From assembly GCA_016745075.1 (NCBI GenBank), contig JADGDD010000001.1:683125-747124 (forward strand): DNA of 64,000 bases, given 5' to 3'. Shown here piece after piece: positions 27,848 to 37,000 of this stretch; position 1 is the stretch's first letter, and each line of letters opens with the position of its first letter. The position numbers and the translations under genes were made by a program. The DNA comes from Planctomycetota bacterium (lineage in GTDB: Bacteria; Planctomycetota; UBA11346). Below the pieces are notes generated by a model, which saw only the letters and a program-made list of their open reading frames with translations, was not told the origin of the DNA and did no database searches.

Positions 27848-29209
27848 CTACTTGAGTTGTTCTAGATATTTTTGTGCATCAGCATCTTCCTGCTGCTGCG
27901 ACCATATTGACAATATGTCTCTATGTTTTTTGATCGATTGCTTGCAGCAATCTTTCTTAGCAAGGTTTTGCAACTCAGATCTGTCATTCTCCATATCGAA
28001 AAGCTGCTCCTCCGAGACGCCGTTATGATTATAAATAGAATATTTATAATGCTGAGTTCGCACCATACGCCCACCAATGGTTTCTGATATCACAAAATCA
28101 TTCGTCGCTGTTGCGTCTGGCAAAAAACTTTTCCCGACAAGCTCTTTCGGCGGGGTAAAACCTGCGATAGAACACAATGTTGGAATAAGGTCAAGACCAT
28201 TATTCACAAGCGTACTACTGTCCAACTGACCAGATTCAATCTTCCCTTTCCAAGACAGCAACAAAGGCACATTTACAGATTCTTCATAAAAAGACCGTTT
28301 CATCGTTAAGCCGTGCGCACCATCATGATCACCATGATCACTGGTGAATACAACAACCGTATTTTCTTCTTGGCCGCTTTCTTTTAGTGCCGCAAGAACA
28401 ACACCTATTTGCGCGTCAACTTCTTCCATATAGCGGCGATAGACCCACCGGTACTCTTTCCACATTTTTTCATCCCAAGAATGCGTATGCGAGCCGAACA
28501 GATTATTAAGTCCAGCATCCTCTAAGGTTCCGTCTCTAAAATGTCTCATCCATGCAGGATCATCGGTTGAGACATCCACATTCTTTGGCATATCCGGCAA
28601 AGGAATGTGAGGGTGCTCTTCATGGACACCTTGTAACTTTCGGTGACATTTTTGTGTATAGGGATGATCCATATCATTATAGGCCATGAATGGGAATTCA
28701 TCACAAATATCATGTGGCTGAATGAATGATGCCCATAAGAAAAATGGTTTTTTACGTTTTTGTTTAATGAAAGCAGCACTGGCCAAGGCCAAATCATCCT
28801 TGCAATTACTTGATAAACAGGAGAAGCCAAATGTTTCTTCGGCTTCATCTGTATAATTGTTATAATGCTCTACATGTAACTTTCCACCATATGCTGTATC
28901 ATAACCAGCATTACGAAATAGATGACCCATAGCCGGAGTTTTAATATAGTCCGCTATCTTTGGTAGACCGTTTTTATTTTGTTTCATATTATGCTCAAGA
29001 CCGCCAAAGGTGTGCGGCATATATCCTGTCGTTAAAGCATAACGGCAGGGTACACATACAGGGTTTGCAGTATAGGTATTTTCAAAACGAATACCTGATG
29101 CTGCTAACGCATCTATATTGGGAGTTGATACACATTCATCTCCTGCACACGACATCAGCCGTGCATGTTGTTGATCCGTTGTTATGAAAATAATGTTTGG
29201 CTGACTCAT
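27848..29209 (-). CDS. Cys-type sulfatase (CVPCR variant)
   Basis: This 453-residue protein begins directly with the fold (MSQPNIIFITTDQQHARLM) and has no signal peptide. The formylglycine site reads CVPCR at 52-56, so Cys replaces the usual Ser or Ala two residues after Pro's predecessor; the essential C-x-P-x-R frame is intact. Further motifs are GKLHVEHY, FTSDHGDHDGAHG and FDMENDRSELQNL. AGAGAG lies before ATG 29209. It is the second gene of the operon, 12 bases after GH172, and would remove sulfate from imported oligosaccharides before or after that enzyme. Specificity unknown. Confidence 0.92.
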   Translation of the reverse strand: MSQPNIIFITTDQQHARLMSCAGDECVSTPNIDALAASGIRFENTYTANPVCVPCRYALTTGYMPHTFGGLEHNMKQNKNGLPKIADYIKTPAMGHLFRNAGYDTAYGGKLHVEHYNNYTDEAEETFGFSCLSSNCKDDLALASAAFIKQKRKKPFFLWASFIQPHDICDEFPFMAYNDMDHPYTQKCHRKLQGVHEEHPHIPLPDMPKNVDVSTDDPAWMRHFRDGTLEDAGLNNLFGSHTHSWDEKMWKEYRWVYRRYMEEVDAQIGVVLAALKESGQEENTVVVFTSDHGDHDGAHGLTMKRSFYEESVNVPLLLSWKGKIESGQLDSSTLVNNGLDLIPTLCSIAGFTPPKELVGKSFLPDATATNDFVISETIGGRMVRTQHYKYSIYNHNGVSEEQLFDMENDRSELQNLAKKDCCKQSIKKHRDILSIWSQQQEDADAQKYLEQLK

Positions 29210-29221
29210 ATCGTTCTCTCT

Positions 29222-30349
29222 TTAGTTGACTTCAAGGTAATCAGCATCAGGCAATGCCGGAAAAGGTGCAACAGGTAAGGTCTGATACCAGAAAGCGACA
29301 GATGCAATGTCACTCTGTTGAGGTTTGTAGCGAAAATCACTACGCCACCCCAAATCTTGGCAGGTAATACGTATGTCTTTCTGGAAGCGAACTGGATCAC
29401 TAATATGCCACCGATACATACTAAAACGTAGCTGCTGTTTATACATATCATCTGGGTACTGCACTTGGTGAAAACCTGCATATGGTGTTGTATAATCTCT
29501 ATAACCATAAGGACCATTATCGTTATTTGCAGCAAAATCATAAGAACCGCAAAAATAATCTTCTGTACCTGTTCCGCAAATCGTTGGAAACTCATCATCT
29601 CCATCGATATAAAACTTCACTTCTCCCTCTCCCCACCAACCGTTGTTGTTAACTCCCCACGCCATATAAGTACCAACATAATGCCCCTGCCCACTCACAC
29701 CATCAAGTACAGTGTAGACATCTTTGTAAGCGACTGGATTAGTACGGCGAAATTGTGCATGAAAATAGGCAGCGTCTTCTGGGACATTCGTCAGCACATA
29801 ATTAATTTGATAAAATAACCGAGCATTACCTGAACCTTCTGGCTTATTAGGGTTCTGCCCTGCTATATTCGTTACCGTTATACGACAATGTTTGCGAAAT
29901 GGCATTTCCCAGTAACAGTTGTACGCGCTCCCAGGATTCACACACACTGCGAGCGATGAGATTTGACTAAAATTTGACTGCCACCCCTGATTCCCCCAGC
30001 CATTACAGAAAAAATCACCCAAAGGGCATTCTATAGATGGGTTTTCTTGCCCATCCCAATATACTCTCAAAATCAATTTGCGTCGATCACCTGTTGGTGT
30101 CATCCAGATTTGCTGAATAGCACCTGGACCGTTAACATCTGCTATGGTGACTGTTTCTCCTGCCGCAATGTGAAGACATGGCCGTGTTTTCCAGCCTATG
30201 CCAAGTTCTCGCGACGCACTTCCCTCACTTGGGGGTTCCATGGCCCCCTTTCCTTTAGCACCCGTAGGATTCTCTGCGCTCAAAGACCTACTCTCTGCCT
30301 GACTTAGTTGACTAAGATTCCCCATATGTACACCGAGTCCAGAAAACAT
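29222..30349 (-). CDS. GH172 (DUF2961) glycoside hydrolase
   Basis: This 375-residue protein starts at ATG 30349, with AAGGA at good spacing. No signal peptide. The family blocks are complete: GPGAIQQIWMTPTGD at about 74-88, GWWGEGEVKFYIDGDDEFP at about 237-255 and CGTGTEDYFCGSYDF at about 258-272. The Glu residues of the GEGE and GTED segments correspond to the catalytic pair of GH172, whose characterised members act on alpha-D-fructofuranosides or D-arabinofuranosides. It is the first gene of a seven-gene operon and divergent from an AraC regulator. Being cytoplasmic, it probably processes imported oligosaccharides. Which furanose it cuts cannot be told. Confidence 0.9.
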   Translation of the reverse strand: MFSGLGVHMGNLSQLSQAESRSLSAENPTGAKGKGAMEPPSEGSASRELGIGWKTRPCLHIAAGETVTIADVNGPGAIQQIWMTPTGDRRKLILRVYWDGQENPSIECPLGDFFCNGWGNQGWQSNFSQISSLAVCVNPGSAYNCYWEMPFRKHCRITVTNIAGQNPNKPEGSGNARLFYQINYVLTNVPEDAAYFHAQFRRTNPVAYKDVYTVLDGVSGQGHYVGTYMAWGVNNNGWWGEGEVKFYIDGDDEFPTICGTGTEDYFCGSYDFAANNDNGPYGYRDYTTPYAGFHQVQYPDDMYKQQLRFSMYRWHISDPVRFQKDIRITCQDLGWRSDFRYKPQQSDIASVAFWYQTLPVAPFPALPDADYLEVN

Positions 30350-30490
30350 CGCAATCCTTTCATTCTATTCTACACTAAAAAAGGCTCTCTATCCACTTAA
30401 TGCCTTTATCCTTATGCTCTTATACTATCAACATGTACCACACTTAAAATGGACTTTCATTCAGAATAACTGGTACTATCGTTCATACAT
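30350..30490. promoter_or_regulatory. Divergent promoter region between GH172 operon and AraC regulator
   Basis: This 141-base region separates two divergent starts. The heptamer TACTATC occurs twice in direct orientation, at 30423-30429 and 30474-30480, both followed by CAT-containing sequence. Direct half-sites of this kind fit AraC-type binding. On the minus strand a TTGATA lies in the same stretch and could be a -35 element. No strong -10 is seen. Confidence 0.35.
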
Positions 30491-31297
30491 ATGGCTATTA
30501 AAGATGTTGAATCCTGTTACCTTGGCCCCAATTTAGAGCACAATGGAACCATCATTCACCGCCTTGGAGTTCATGAACCGATGTACCCTGAAGTCATAAA
30601 CAGGCCACAAGGAAGAAATGACCACCTACTCCTGCTTTTCATGAGCCCAATTATGATTAACGGCATAGATTACAATGAAACCCTGAACGACGGCAGCCCC
30701 TTAGCCCATATGATCTATTGGGAACTTGGACAAAGACACCATTATGGTCATACTCAACAAACGTGGAACCACCATTGGGTGCATTGTTCAGGCACCCTTA
30801 CGGAACAATTATGCCACCGTCTCATAAGCAATCGAGTCTACCCCATTCATAATCCAGCACCGCTCACTCGACATTTCCGTTACCTTTCTGACTGTGCCCG
30901 CCTAGACCGCGATGCTCTTTCCGCAATAAATGCATTACATAATTTGTTTCATAGAGCACAACATGATGCTGAATCTAACAATACCGACGTCCCATCTATC
31001 TGGCAGGACTTCCGGTGCTTCTTAGATAGCCATCTCCATGAGTCATTAGATCTCAATCAAATGGCTGAATTTATGCACTGTTCACGCACATCTTTATTCA
31101 CACACTTCAAACAATGGTTTGGCGTATCACCAACACATTACCACCACGAGCGCCGGATGGAGCACGCAAAATGGCTACTACAAGGCAACTCACTAAGTAT
31201 TACTGAAATTGGCGCTCAGCTTGGCTACAGTGATCCGGCTTATTTTTCTAGAGTTATTAAAAAACATTTCGGAAAAAGTCCACGTGATCTACGATAA
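30491..31297 (+). CDS. AraC-family transcriptional regulator
   Basis: This 268-residue protein has a C-terminal double HTH (about 170-268): DLNQMAEFMHCSRTSLFTHF, then SITEIGAQLGYSDPAYFSRV and FGKSPRDLR. These are the two recognition helices of the AraC/XylS family. The N-terminal part is a cupin-like effector domain. It is divergent from the GH172/sulfatase operon and probably activates it in response to a sugar. No clear Shine-Dalgarno sequence precedes the ATG at 30491, so the start is less sure than the family. Confidence 0.9.
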   Translation: MAIKDVESCYLGPNLEHNGTIIHRLGVHEPMYPEVINRPQGRNDHLLLLFMSPIMINGIDYNETLNDGSPLAHMIYWELGQRHHYGHTQQTWNHHWVHCSGTLTEQLCHRLISNRVYPIHNPAPLTRHFRYLSDCARLDRDALSAINALHNLFHRAQHDAESNNTDVPSIWQDFRCFLDSHLHESLDLNQMAEFMHCSRTSLFTHFKQWFGVSPTHYHHERRMEHAKWLLQGNSLSITEIGAQLGYSDPAYFSRVIKKHFGKSPRDLR

Positions 31298-31351
31298 TTG
31301 CACATAATACAAACCTATAACTCAATTATCAGAGTTCATTGCACTTGCTTC

Positions 31352-32335
31352 TTATGCGTCTTCTCTCCATTCCATTTTACTCATATAGTTTCCTATAACG
31401 GGGTCATGGCTCGATGACATAAATTCGTTGCCATTTTCATCAATAATTATTTCTGGTGCGGCACAAAATATATTACAGACATATTTATCACTTGCGTTAC
31501 CGATACCAAAATCCATTGGATCTTCGCTGCGAAACACAGCTGTATTACCGCTATAATAATCAATCGTTCTAAAGAGATAATAATACCCATCTTTGTATGT
31601 CACGAATGGACATTCGGTATCCCAACGACCTGCACCGTAAGAACTATCTTCGTGTACTTTGGTCCACTCACTCCAATCAACAAGGTTTTTAGATGTGCGC
31701 ACAAAAAAAGCTGCATTTTCTTCTGTATCGCCATAAAAACCAGCATAATAACAATACCAAAGGTTACCTATTTTGATTAAACATGGGTCACGAACTTCTC
31801 CTGGCCCAACAAAAACACGACTAAATTTTGCTTTATTTTCATGGCGTTTCCAGGCCACGCCATCCTCTGAAGTCATTAGACACATTTGACACGCATCTGC
31901 CCACAATGGCGTAGTACGCATCATTGTTGTATGACCACCAAAGAAATAATAAAACAAACCGTTTTCTTTAATGATGAATGGAGACTGCATCATTTCACTC
32001 GTATATTCTACACGTCCCTCAACACTTTCACCCTTGGTATGATCACAGCGAATGATTTCACCAGTTTGCAACCAATTTGCCTCCATCAATGAAGGTGTTG
32101 TCCAATGATAAAGAATACGGCCAACCGAAGTTTTGCGCACGCAACCCCACATATGCCACAGACCATCATTATCTTGAAAAACATGATGATCAACACAGCC
32201 ATTAACTTCACAGGCTTGGCTACCACCATGTTCTTCTGTTGGCGGCGCGCCTTCTGGAATAATACCGGTCAAATCTGGGGAACCACCGGTTAACCAGTAA
32301 TCTCCAACGAGAACGGGCTTTAATAGTCGTTTCAT
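31352..32335 (-). CDS. GH43/GH32-like five-bladed propeller glycosidase (cytoplasmic)
   Basis: This 327-residue protein starts at ATG 32335, chosen because GGAG lies 7 bases before it; an upstream ATG adds 8 residues. No signal peptide. Blade motifs CVDHHVFQDNDGLWHMWG, QSPFIIKENGLFYYFFGG, VRDPCLIKIGNLWYCYYAG and TECPFVTYKDGYYYLFRT repeat the short pattern of five-bladed GH32/43/62/117 enzymes. VRDPCL supplies the Asp of the second catalytic position and CVDHHVF may hold the first. It is a single-gene unit divergent from its own AraC regulator. Exo-acting removal of arabinose, xylose or anhydro-sugar is possible; the family cannot be fixed without a search. Confidence 0.75.
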   Translation of the reverse strand: MKRLLKPVLVGDYWLTGGSPDLTGIIPEGAPPTEEHGGSQACEVNGCVDHHVFQDNDGLWHMWGCVRKTSVGRILYHWTTPSLMEANWLQTGEIIRCDHTKGESVEGRVEYTSEMMQSPFIIKENGLFYYFFGGHTTMMRTTPLWADACQMCLMTSEDGVAWKRHENKAKFSRVFVGPGEVRDPCLIKIGNLWYCYYAGFYGDTEENAAFFVRTSKNLVDWSEWTKVHEDSSYGAGRWDTECPFVTYKDGYYYLFRTIDYYSGNTAVFRSEDPMDFGIGNASDKYVCNIFCAAPEIIIDENGNEFMSSSHDPVIGNYMSKMEWREDA

Positions 32336-32382
32336 ACATGTCTCCTTTTGCTCTAACATCTTACTTCACAAACTACACATAC

Positions 32383-32412
32383 GCAACGATCTCACAAGAA
32401 GAGATATGTTGC
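32383..32412. promoter_or_regulatory. Inverted repeat between divergent AraC and GH43-like genes
   Basis: Arms GCAAC-G-ATCTC (32383-32393) and GAGAT-AT-GTTGC (32401-32412) form an interrupted palindrome with a 7-base centre. It lies midway between the divergent starts at 32335 and 32443 and could be an operator for the adjacent AraC regulator or a hairpin in either leader. No other use is apparent. Confidence 0.45.
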
Positions 32413-32442
32413 ATTACTGGACTTTTGTAACATCATGAAACT

Positions 32443-33267
32443 ATGGACAGCACTGAGTTCAACATTTTTTATAGACCCAATGAACCTATCTGCAAACTAC
32501 CCTTCTGGGTGCGCTCTGTAGGTTCCCGTCGAGAACAAGCTGGTTTTATATGGGAAAAACCTCAACGTTATTTTCTTGAATTTCACTGGTGTATGCAAGG
32601 AGAGGCTCTAGTAACACAGAAAAAAGAAAATGATAATGAACAAAGTACAACATGGAGCAACGAGCAGTGCTTTATTATACCGCCACATACAGACTGTAAT
32701 ATCACCATATTATCTGATAATTGGGAATCTCGCTGGTTCACCCTTACTGGTCCTGAAATAGCATTTATTATACAGCACTATCAGTTACAGCCCGAGATAA
32801 AACAAGTGGGCATCTGCCCTATTCACCATTTTCTTGAGCTCGAACAACACGTTCTTGGTATTGGTGATACTTGGGACAGAAAATCATGCGCTCTAGCATT
32901 TGAACTATTCATGCAAATTTCAGCCCCAGCACCATACAACACTCCCAATACCATCATTGAAAAAGTAACGCTCTTCATTGAGCAACGTATTGGAGACGCA
33001 GACCTTTCAGTCAACACCATTGCTCAGCATTTTTCTCTGCACCGAGTTAGTCTCTCAAGATTATTCAAACAACACCTTCAACAAAGCCCTATTACCTATA
33101 TCAATAATAAACGTATGGAACGGGCAAAACATTATTTACGCGATACACCTAAAAGCATTGAACAGATTGCTTATAATTGCGGGTTTTCAGATTATAATTA
33201 TTTCTTTCGCTGCTTCAAAAAACACACCAAAACAACACCCACAGAATACCGTAGAGCATTATCCTAA
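32443..33267 (+). CDS. AraC-family transcriptional regulator
   Basis: This 274-residue protein has an N-terminal cupin-like arm (FYRPNEPICKLPFWVRSVG; FHWCMQGEALV) and a C-terminal double HTH (about 175-272): SVNTIAQHFSLHRVSLSRLF, then SIEQIAYNCGFSDYNYFFRC and the family ending KTTPTEYRRAL. It is divergent from the GH43-like gene and probably regulates it. No strong Shine-Dalgarno sequence is seen before ATG 32443. Confidence 0.92.
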   Translation: MDSTEFNIFYRPNEPICKLPFWVRSVGSRREQAGFIWEKPQRYFLEFHWCMQGEALVTQKKENDNEQSTTWSNEQCFIIPPHTDCNITILSDNWESRWFTLTGPEIAFIIQHYQLQPEIKQVGICPIHHFLELEQHVLGIGDTWDRKSCALAFELFMQISAPAPYNTPNTIIEKVTLFIEQRIGDADLSVNTIAQHFSLHRVSLSRLFKQHLQQSPITYINNKRMERAKHYLRDTPKSIEQIAYNCGFSDYNYFFRCFKKHTKTTPTEYRRALS

Positions 33268-33307
33268 GTACCTCTACAACTAGAAAAAGCACACTACCGA
33301 ATCATTT

Positions 33308-33979
33308 TCATGCACTTTCGAGCAAATGGTCCCGCATAAGTTTTCGTGCTTCAGCGCTTTCACCAGCGGCAATGGCCTCACAAATAGCACGGTGTGTTTT
33401 AGCTGCACCTCCGTGTTTAGGTAAACTTCCTTCACATGATTTACGTGCCACAAAACGCGTGAACGAACCAAGCGTTTTGAATAGAAGAGCAAGTAACGGG
33501 TTGCTACTAGCCTTAGCCACTTGCTCATGAAAAGCCAAGTCTACATCTACGGCGGCTTCTTGGTTACCGTCATCAATATGCTGTTCATAGCACTGGCAGA
33601 GCTTATTCAGTAAAGCAACATCTTCATCGCTACGATGCTGTGCTGCAAGAGCCGCTGATTCAGGCTCAATAGCAAGACGGGTGTCGAAAACCTGTTTATA
33701 GGTATGTTCCCCATCTAGATGCACCATTAACGGAAACAGCTTTGCTAAAACGTTAGCATCTACTGGGCAAATACGTGAACGCTTGCCATGAGCCGTTTCA
33801 ATAACACCCAGTGCCCGTAAGGCGGCAAGTGTTTCTCGTAAAGCGATACGGCTAACTCCAAACTCTTCTATCAGTTTGCGCTCACCGGGAATAGCCGAGC
33901 CCACAGGCCAGGTGCCGTCACTAATGCGGGCCAAGATAGCGTCGAAGAGGCGGTCGGTTGTTGAAGTCTTCTGTTCCAT
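33308..33979 (-). CDS. GntR/FadR-family transcriptional regulator (FCD domain)
   Basis: This 223-residue protein is taken from ATG 33979 (MEQKTSTTDRLFDAILARI), which gives the usual short arm before the winged helix; AGGA lies close upstream. A GTG at 34042 overlapping the previous stop would add 21 residues and remains possible. Motifs: GSAIPGERKLIEEFGVSRIA then LRETLAALRALGVIE, the FadR-type HTH; then an all-helical FCD effector domain with DLAFHEQVAKASSNPLLA and HRAICEAIAAGESAEARKLM. FCD regulators commonly bind metals and sugar acids. It is the last gene of the large glycosidase cluster, and convergent with an AraC gene. Confidence 0.92.
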   Translation of the reverse strand: MEQKTSTTDRLFDAILARISDGTWPVGSAIPGERKLIEEFGVSRIALRETLAALRALGVIETAHGKRSRICPVDANVLAKLFPLMVHLDGEHTYKQVFDTRLAIEPESAALAAQHRSDEDVALLNKLCQCYEQHIDDGNQEAAVDVDLAFHEQVAKASSNPLLALLFKTLGSFTRFVARKSCEGSLPKHGGAAKTHRAICEAIAAGESAEARKLMRDHLLESA

Positions 33980-34038
33980 AAGTCCTAGTATGGGCTTGGT
34001 AACGGCTATGCAAAGCCCATGTGGCGTTATCTTAGCGC

Positions 34039-37000
34039 TCACTCATACAGCCGTTCCATCAGCAAGCCTGCGATAGATGGTTCACCGGTATGCGGTATAA
34101 AGTTCAAATTGAGGCCTTCTTCTGTGACAGAACAGCGACCAAGATCCCGCTTTACCCCACAAAATGCTGCACCTGCTGCAATGAACGGATCAAAATGGGA
34201 TAAGACTTCTTTGCCATTAAGAGATAAGGAAAAAACTCTCTTTTCAGGACTATTATGCTCAAGTTCAGAAAAAAGGGCATGAACACGATAAGTTCCTGGT
34301 TTCATCTGTATATGCAGATGCTCCACCCCTATCATTTGTGATGCGCTAACCCATGGCAAGTCCCCAGTAAGCCGCAAGCTATGACGACGAAGTGTTCGTT
34401 TGGAACCGGTCTCTTGGATAGGGCTCTGTTTGCCTGTAACGGTACGCATAAGGTTGTAATCCCAGTCTTTCTCATTGGCTCCGTCACGAAAATCCCGCGC
34501 CTCTACGGTAAAATCAGAAGGGCTTTCACTCGGATAATCTAACCACAAGGTGTCTCCTTGGAGCCGATCACCTGGTGCGCCAAAGTTCAAAGCAAGTCTG
34601 CCGCTGTCTTGATGATACGGTGCGCCATAACTCCAATACTCCATGTCTGGGTCATGATGCAGAGTTATTTGACATTGTAATTGATACTGACAACGACAAG
34701 AAGCAGCATACAACGGACTGATGGCAACCACTCCACTAGCTGGTATCATATTTTCCGTACACCCTGGCTTAATACCAGGGATATTTACCGTGCCACCACG
34801 GTAAGCGGGATCTGACCATCCTGCTGACGAGGCACGATACAACATAATATGTTCATTCGCCAGAAAACCAGAACATTGTTCTCCAACAGATCTGTAGACA
34901 TATGGGAAAGGCTGCGCTGCACCTGTCCGAATATCTATGACATGATGCTTGCCATTTAAAAACCGATTGGTTTCTGCCGGATATAAATGACTCTTACGAA
35001 GAATCCACGGCCGTGAACGGGAGGCTGTGTACTGCCACAACTCTTCTCCGGTGTCTGCATCATGCGCAATAAGCAAGCCGTTCTCTTTATTTGCTAATAG
35101 CACACCACCTGGCTCCATACTCTGCACAACAATATTTGTTTCTAGATCATATTGTAAACGGCCTCCAAAAATATTGCGCTCCTGTGTCCAAAGTAGTGTT
35201 CCATCTACCACTGACAAACAAACCAAACGTGCATCTGAACTAAAACGAAAAGCCTGCCGTAAACGCTTATTTTCCTGTTCATTAACGCTGTTATATCCAT
35301 AAGCCAAATCTTTCGGCGGTGCATCAATAAACATAACACGACCATTTCCCGCGACAATGCTATTATTTATGATAGCATATTGAGCAGTATAATCCCAGCG
35401 TTGTTTGCTGCCATCGTCATCATAAGCACGAAGGAAAGCACTCAGGCCAACGCCTTCGAGTTCCGTATCTTGAGCAGGTCTTCCTTTTCTCCGCACAATA
35501 GAAGCCTGTTGTGGAGCAAGGGTTCCATATCCCACCAGTAGACAGTCATCATTCACAGAACAATAACCCCAGCGTTTGTTTCCATATTCTAACTTGAGTA
35601 CCTGCTGATCTGTGCCATTACGAGCATCAAGTATATGTACCGCTTGACCAGTATTAACATACACACGCTCTGATGTAGTAACCAATGCCCCTCCCTGCAA
35701 ACGAGCAGCTGGTGCAAAAGGTATAAAACTAAAGTGTTTTCGTAAATCATACCCATCAAAATACCGCTTCCACAAAAGTTGGCCAGTATAGGCATTGAGT
35801 GCCTGAATACCATCTACGCCTTTTACAATCATACGACCAGTATGTATTTGTGGTCGTGGTTCACGGGTATGGCTATTACAATAATTTTTGAAACCAGCTG
35901 TACCGCCATCTTCCCCTGAGAATGACAAAATACCTAAAGGTGGTCGCACAACAGTATCTTGTGCCGCAAAAGAACGGTTCGCATCACCATCTTCATGTGA
36001 CCATGCACCAGCTCCGACTAATGGCTGAGTGTAATACGAACCATCCTGCGCTGTTTCAACTGGAATAATCTGACGATAACGTTTGTAGAAATATCCACCG
36101 GCTGGAGTGAGCTCTGGCAAGCCTTCTAGTGGTTCTAAAGCAATAATCATTTGATGCACAAATGGTGGTAGCAAATGAAGGTGATCTTGATCATTGGCCC
36201 ACACCACAACTTCTAAACCATATTGACCCGTGCTCAGGTAGTGTGCTCGTAATGGCTGTACATCTGATTCATCAACTAATACAGTAGCGTGCTGGTGGTT
36301 TTGGGCTAATGTTCGCACCATTGCAGCTGATGGTTTACCAATAACAAGCACATGCCCAGTTTGTGGTGCAGGAAGTGTTTCGATGACTGCTTGAAGATCT
36401 TCATCTATAACGGGTGCTGATATATCTGCTTTTACCAAAGGATAATGATAAGCAGCCCCCTTTTGTTGTTGCGAAGACAGGCAGACAACACGACCGTCAT
36501 TATACTGTACAAGCAGACGCTGACCAAGTGGGATAAGATCAACAATTTTTCCATCTAGGTCATACTGCCATACAAGCGTACCATCAACACAATCCACCGC
36601 TGAAAGCTTATCGCGTGCACCAACAGCTGTTGTTCCCAGTAACAGATCTCCAGTACGGCACCACAATCGGTTGATAGATTTATGAAATTCTTCGGTAAAA
36701 TAGCGCAGTGGCAGTTGATGCTGTTGCCCCATCTGCTTAGATTTTTTCCATAATTGATGATTGATTCGTTCTGGTTCTGGCAAAGCGACCGGTTTTTTAT
36801 TTTGTAAATCAATAACGCCAATACCAAAATTGTACCGCGCAAAATAAAGAGCGTTTTTATCTCCAACAACATGATTAAATGAAATGCGTTTGCTTACATC
36901 CATCATTTGCACATCACCCGTGCGAGCAGCGACAAGAGCAGTACCATTCCAAAACCATGGGCCATCGCCGCCAACAATACTCCCACCATTTCGTCCTGTC

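Noticed and set aside
29206..29604. A minus-strand open frame of 132 codons ending at the sulfatase start.
   Set aside because: It is an alternative frame within GH172, whose own frame has all family motifs.
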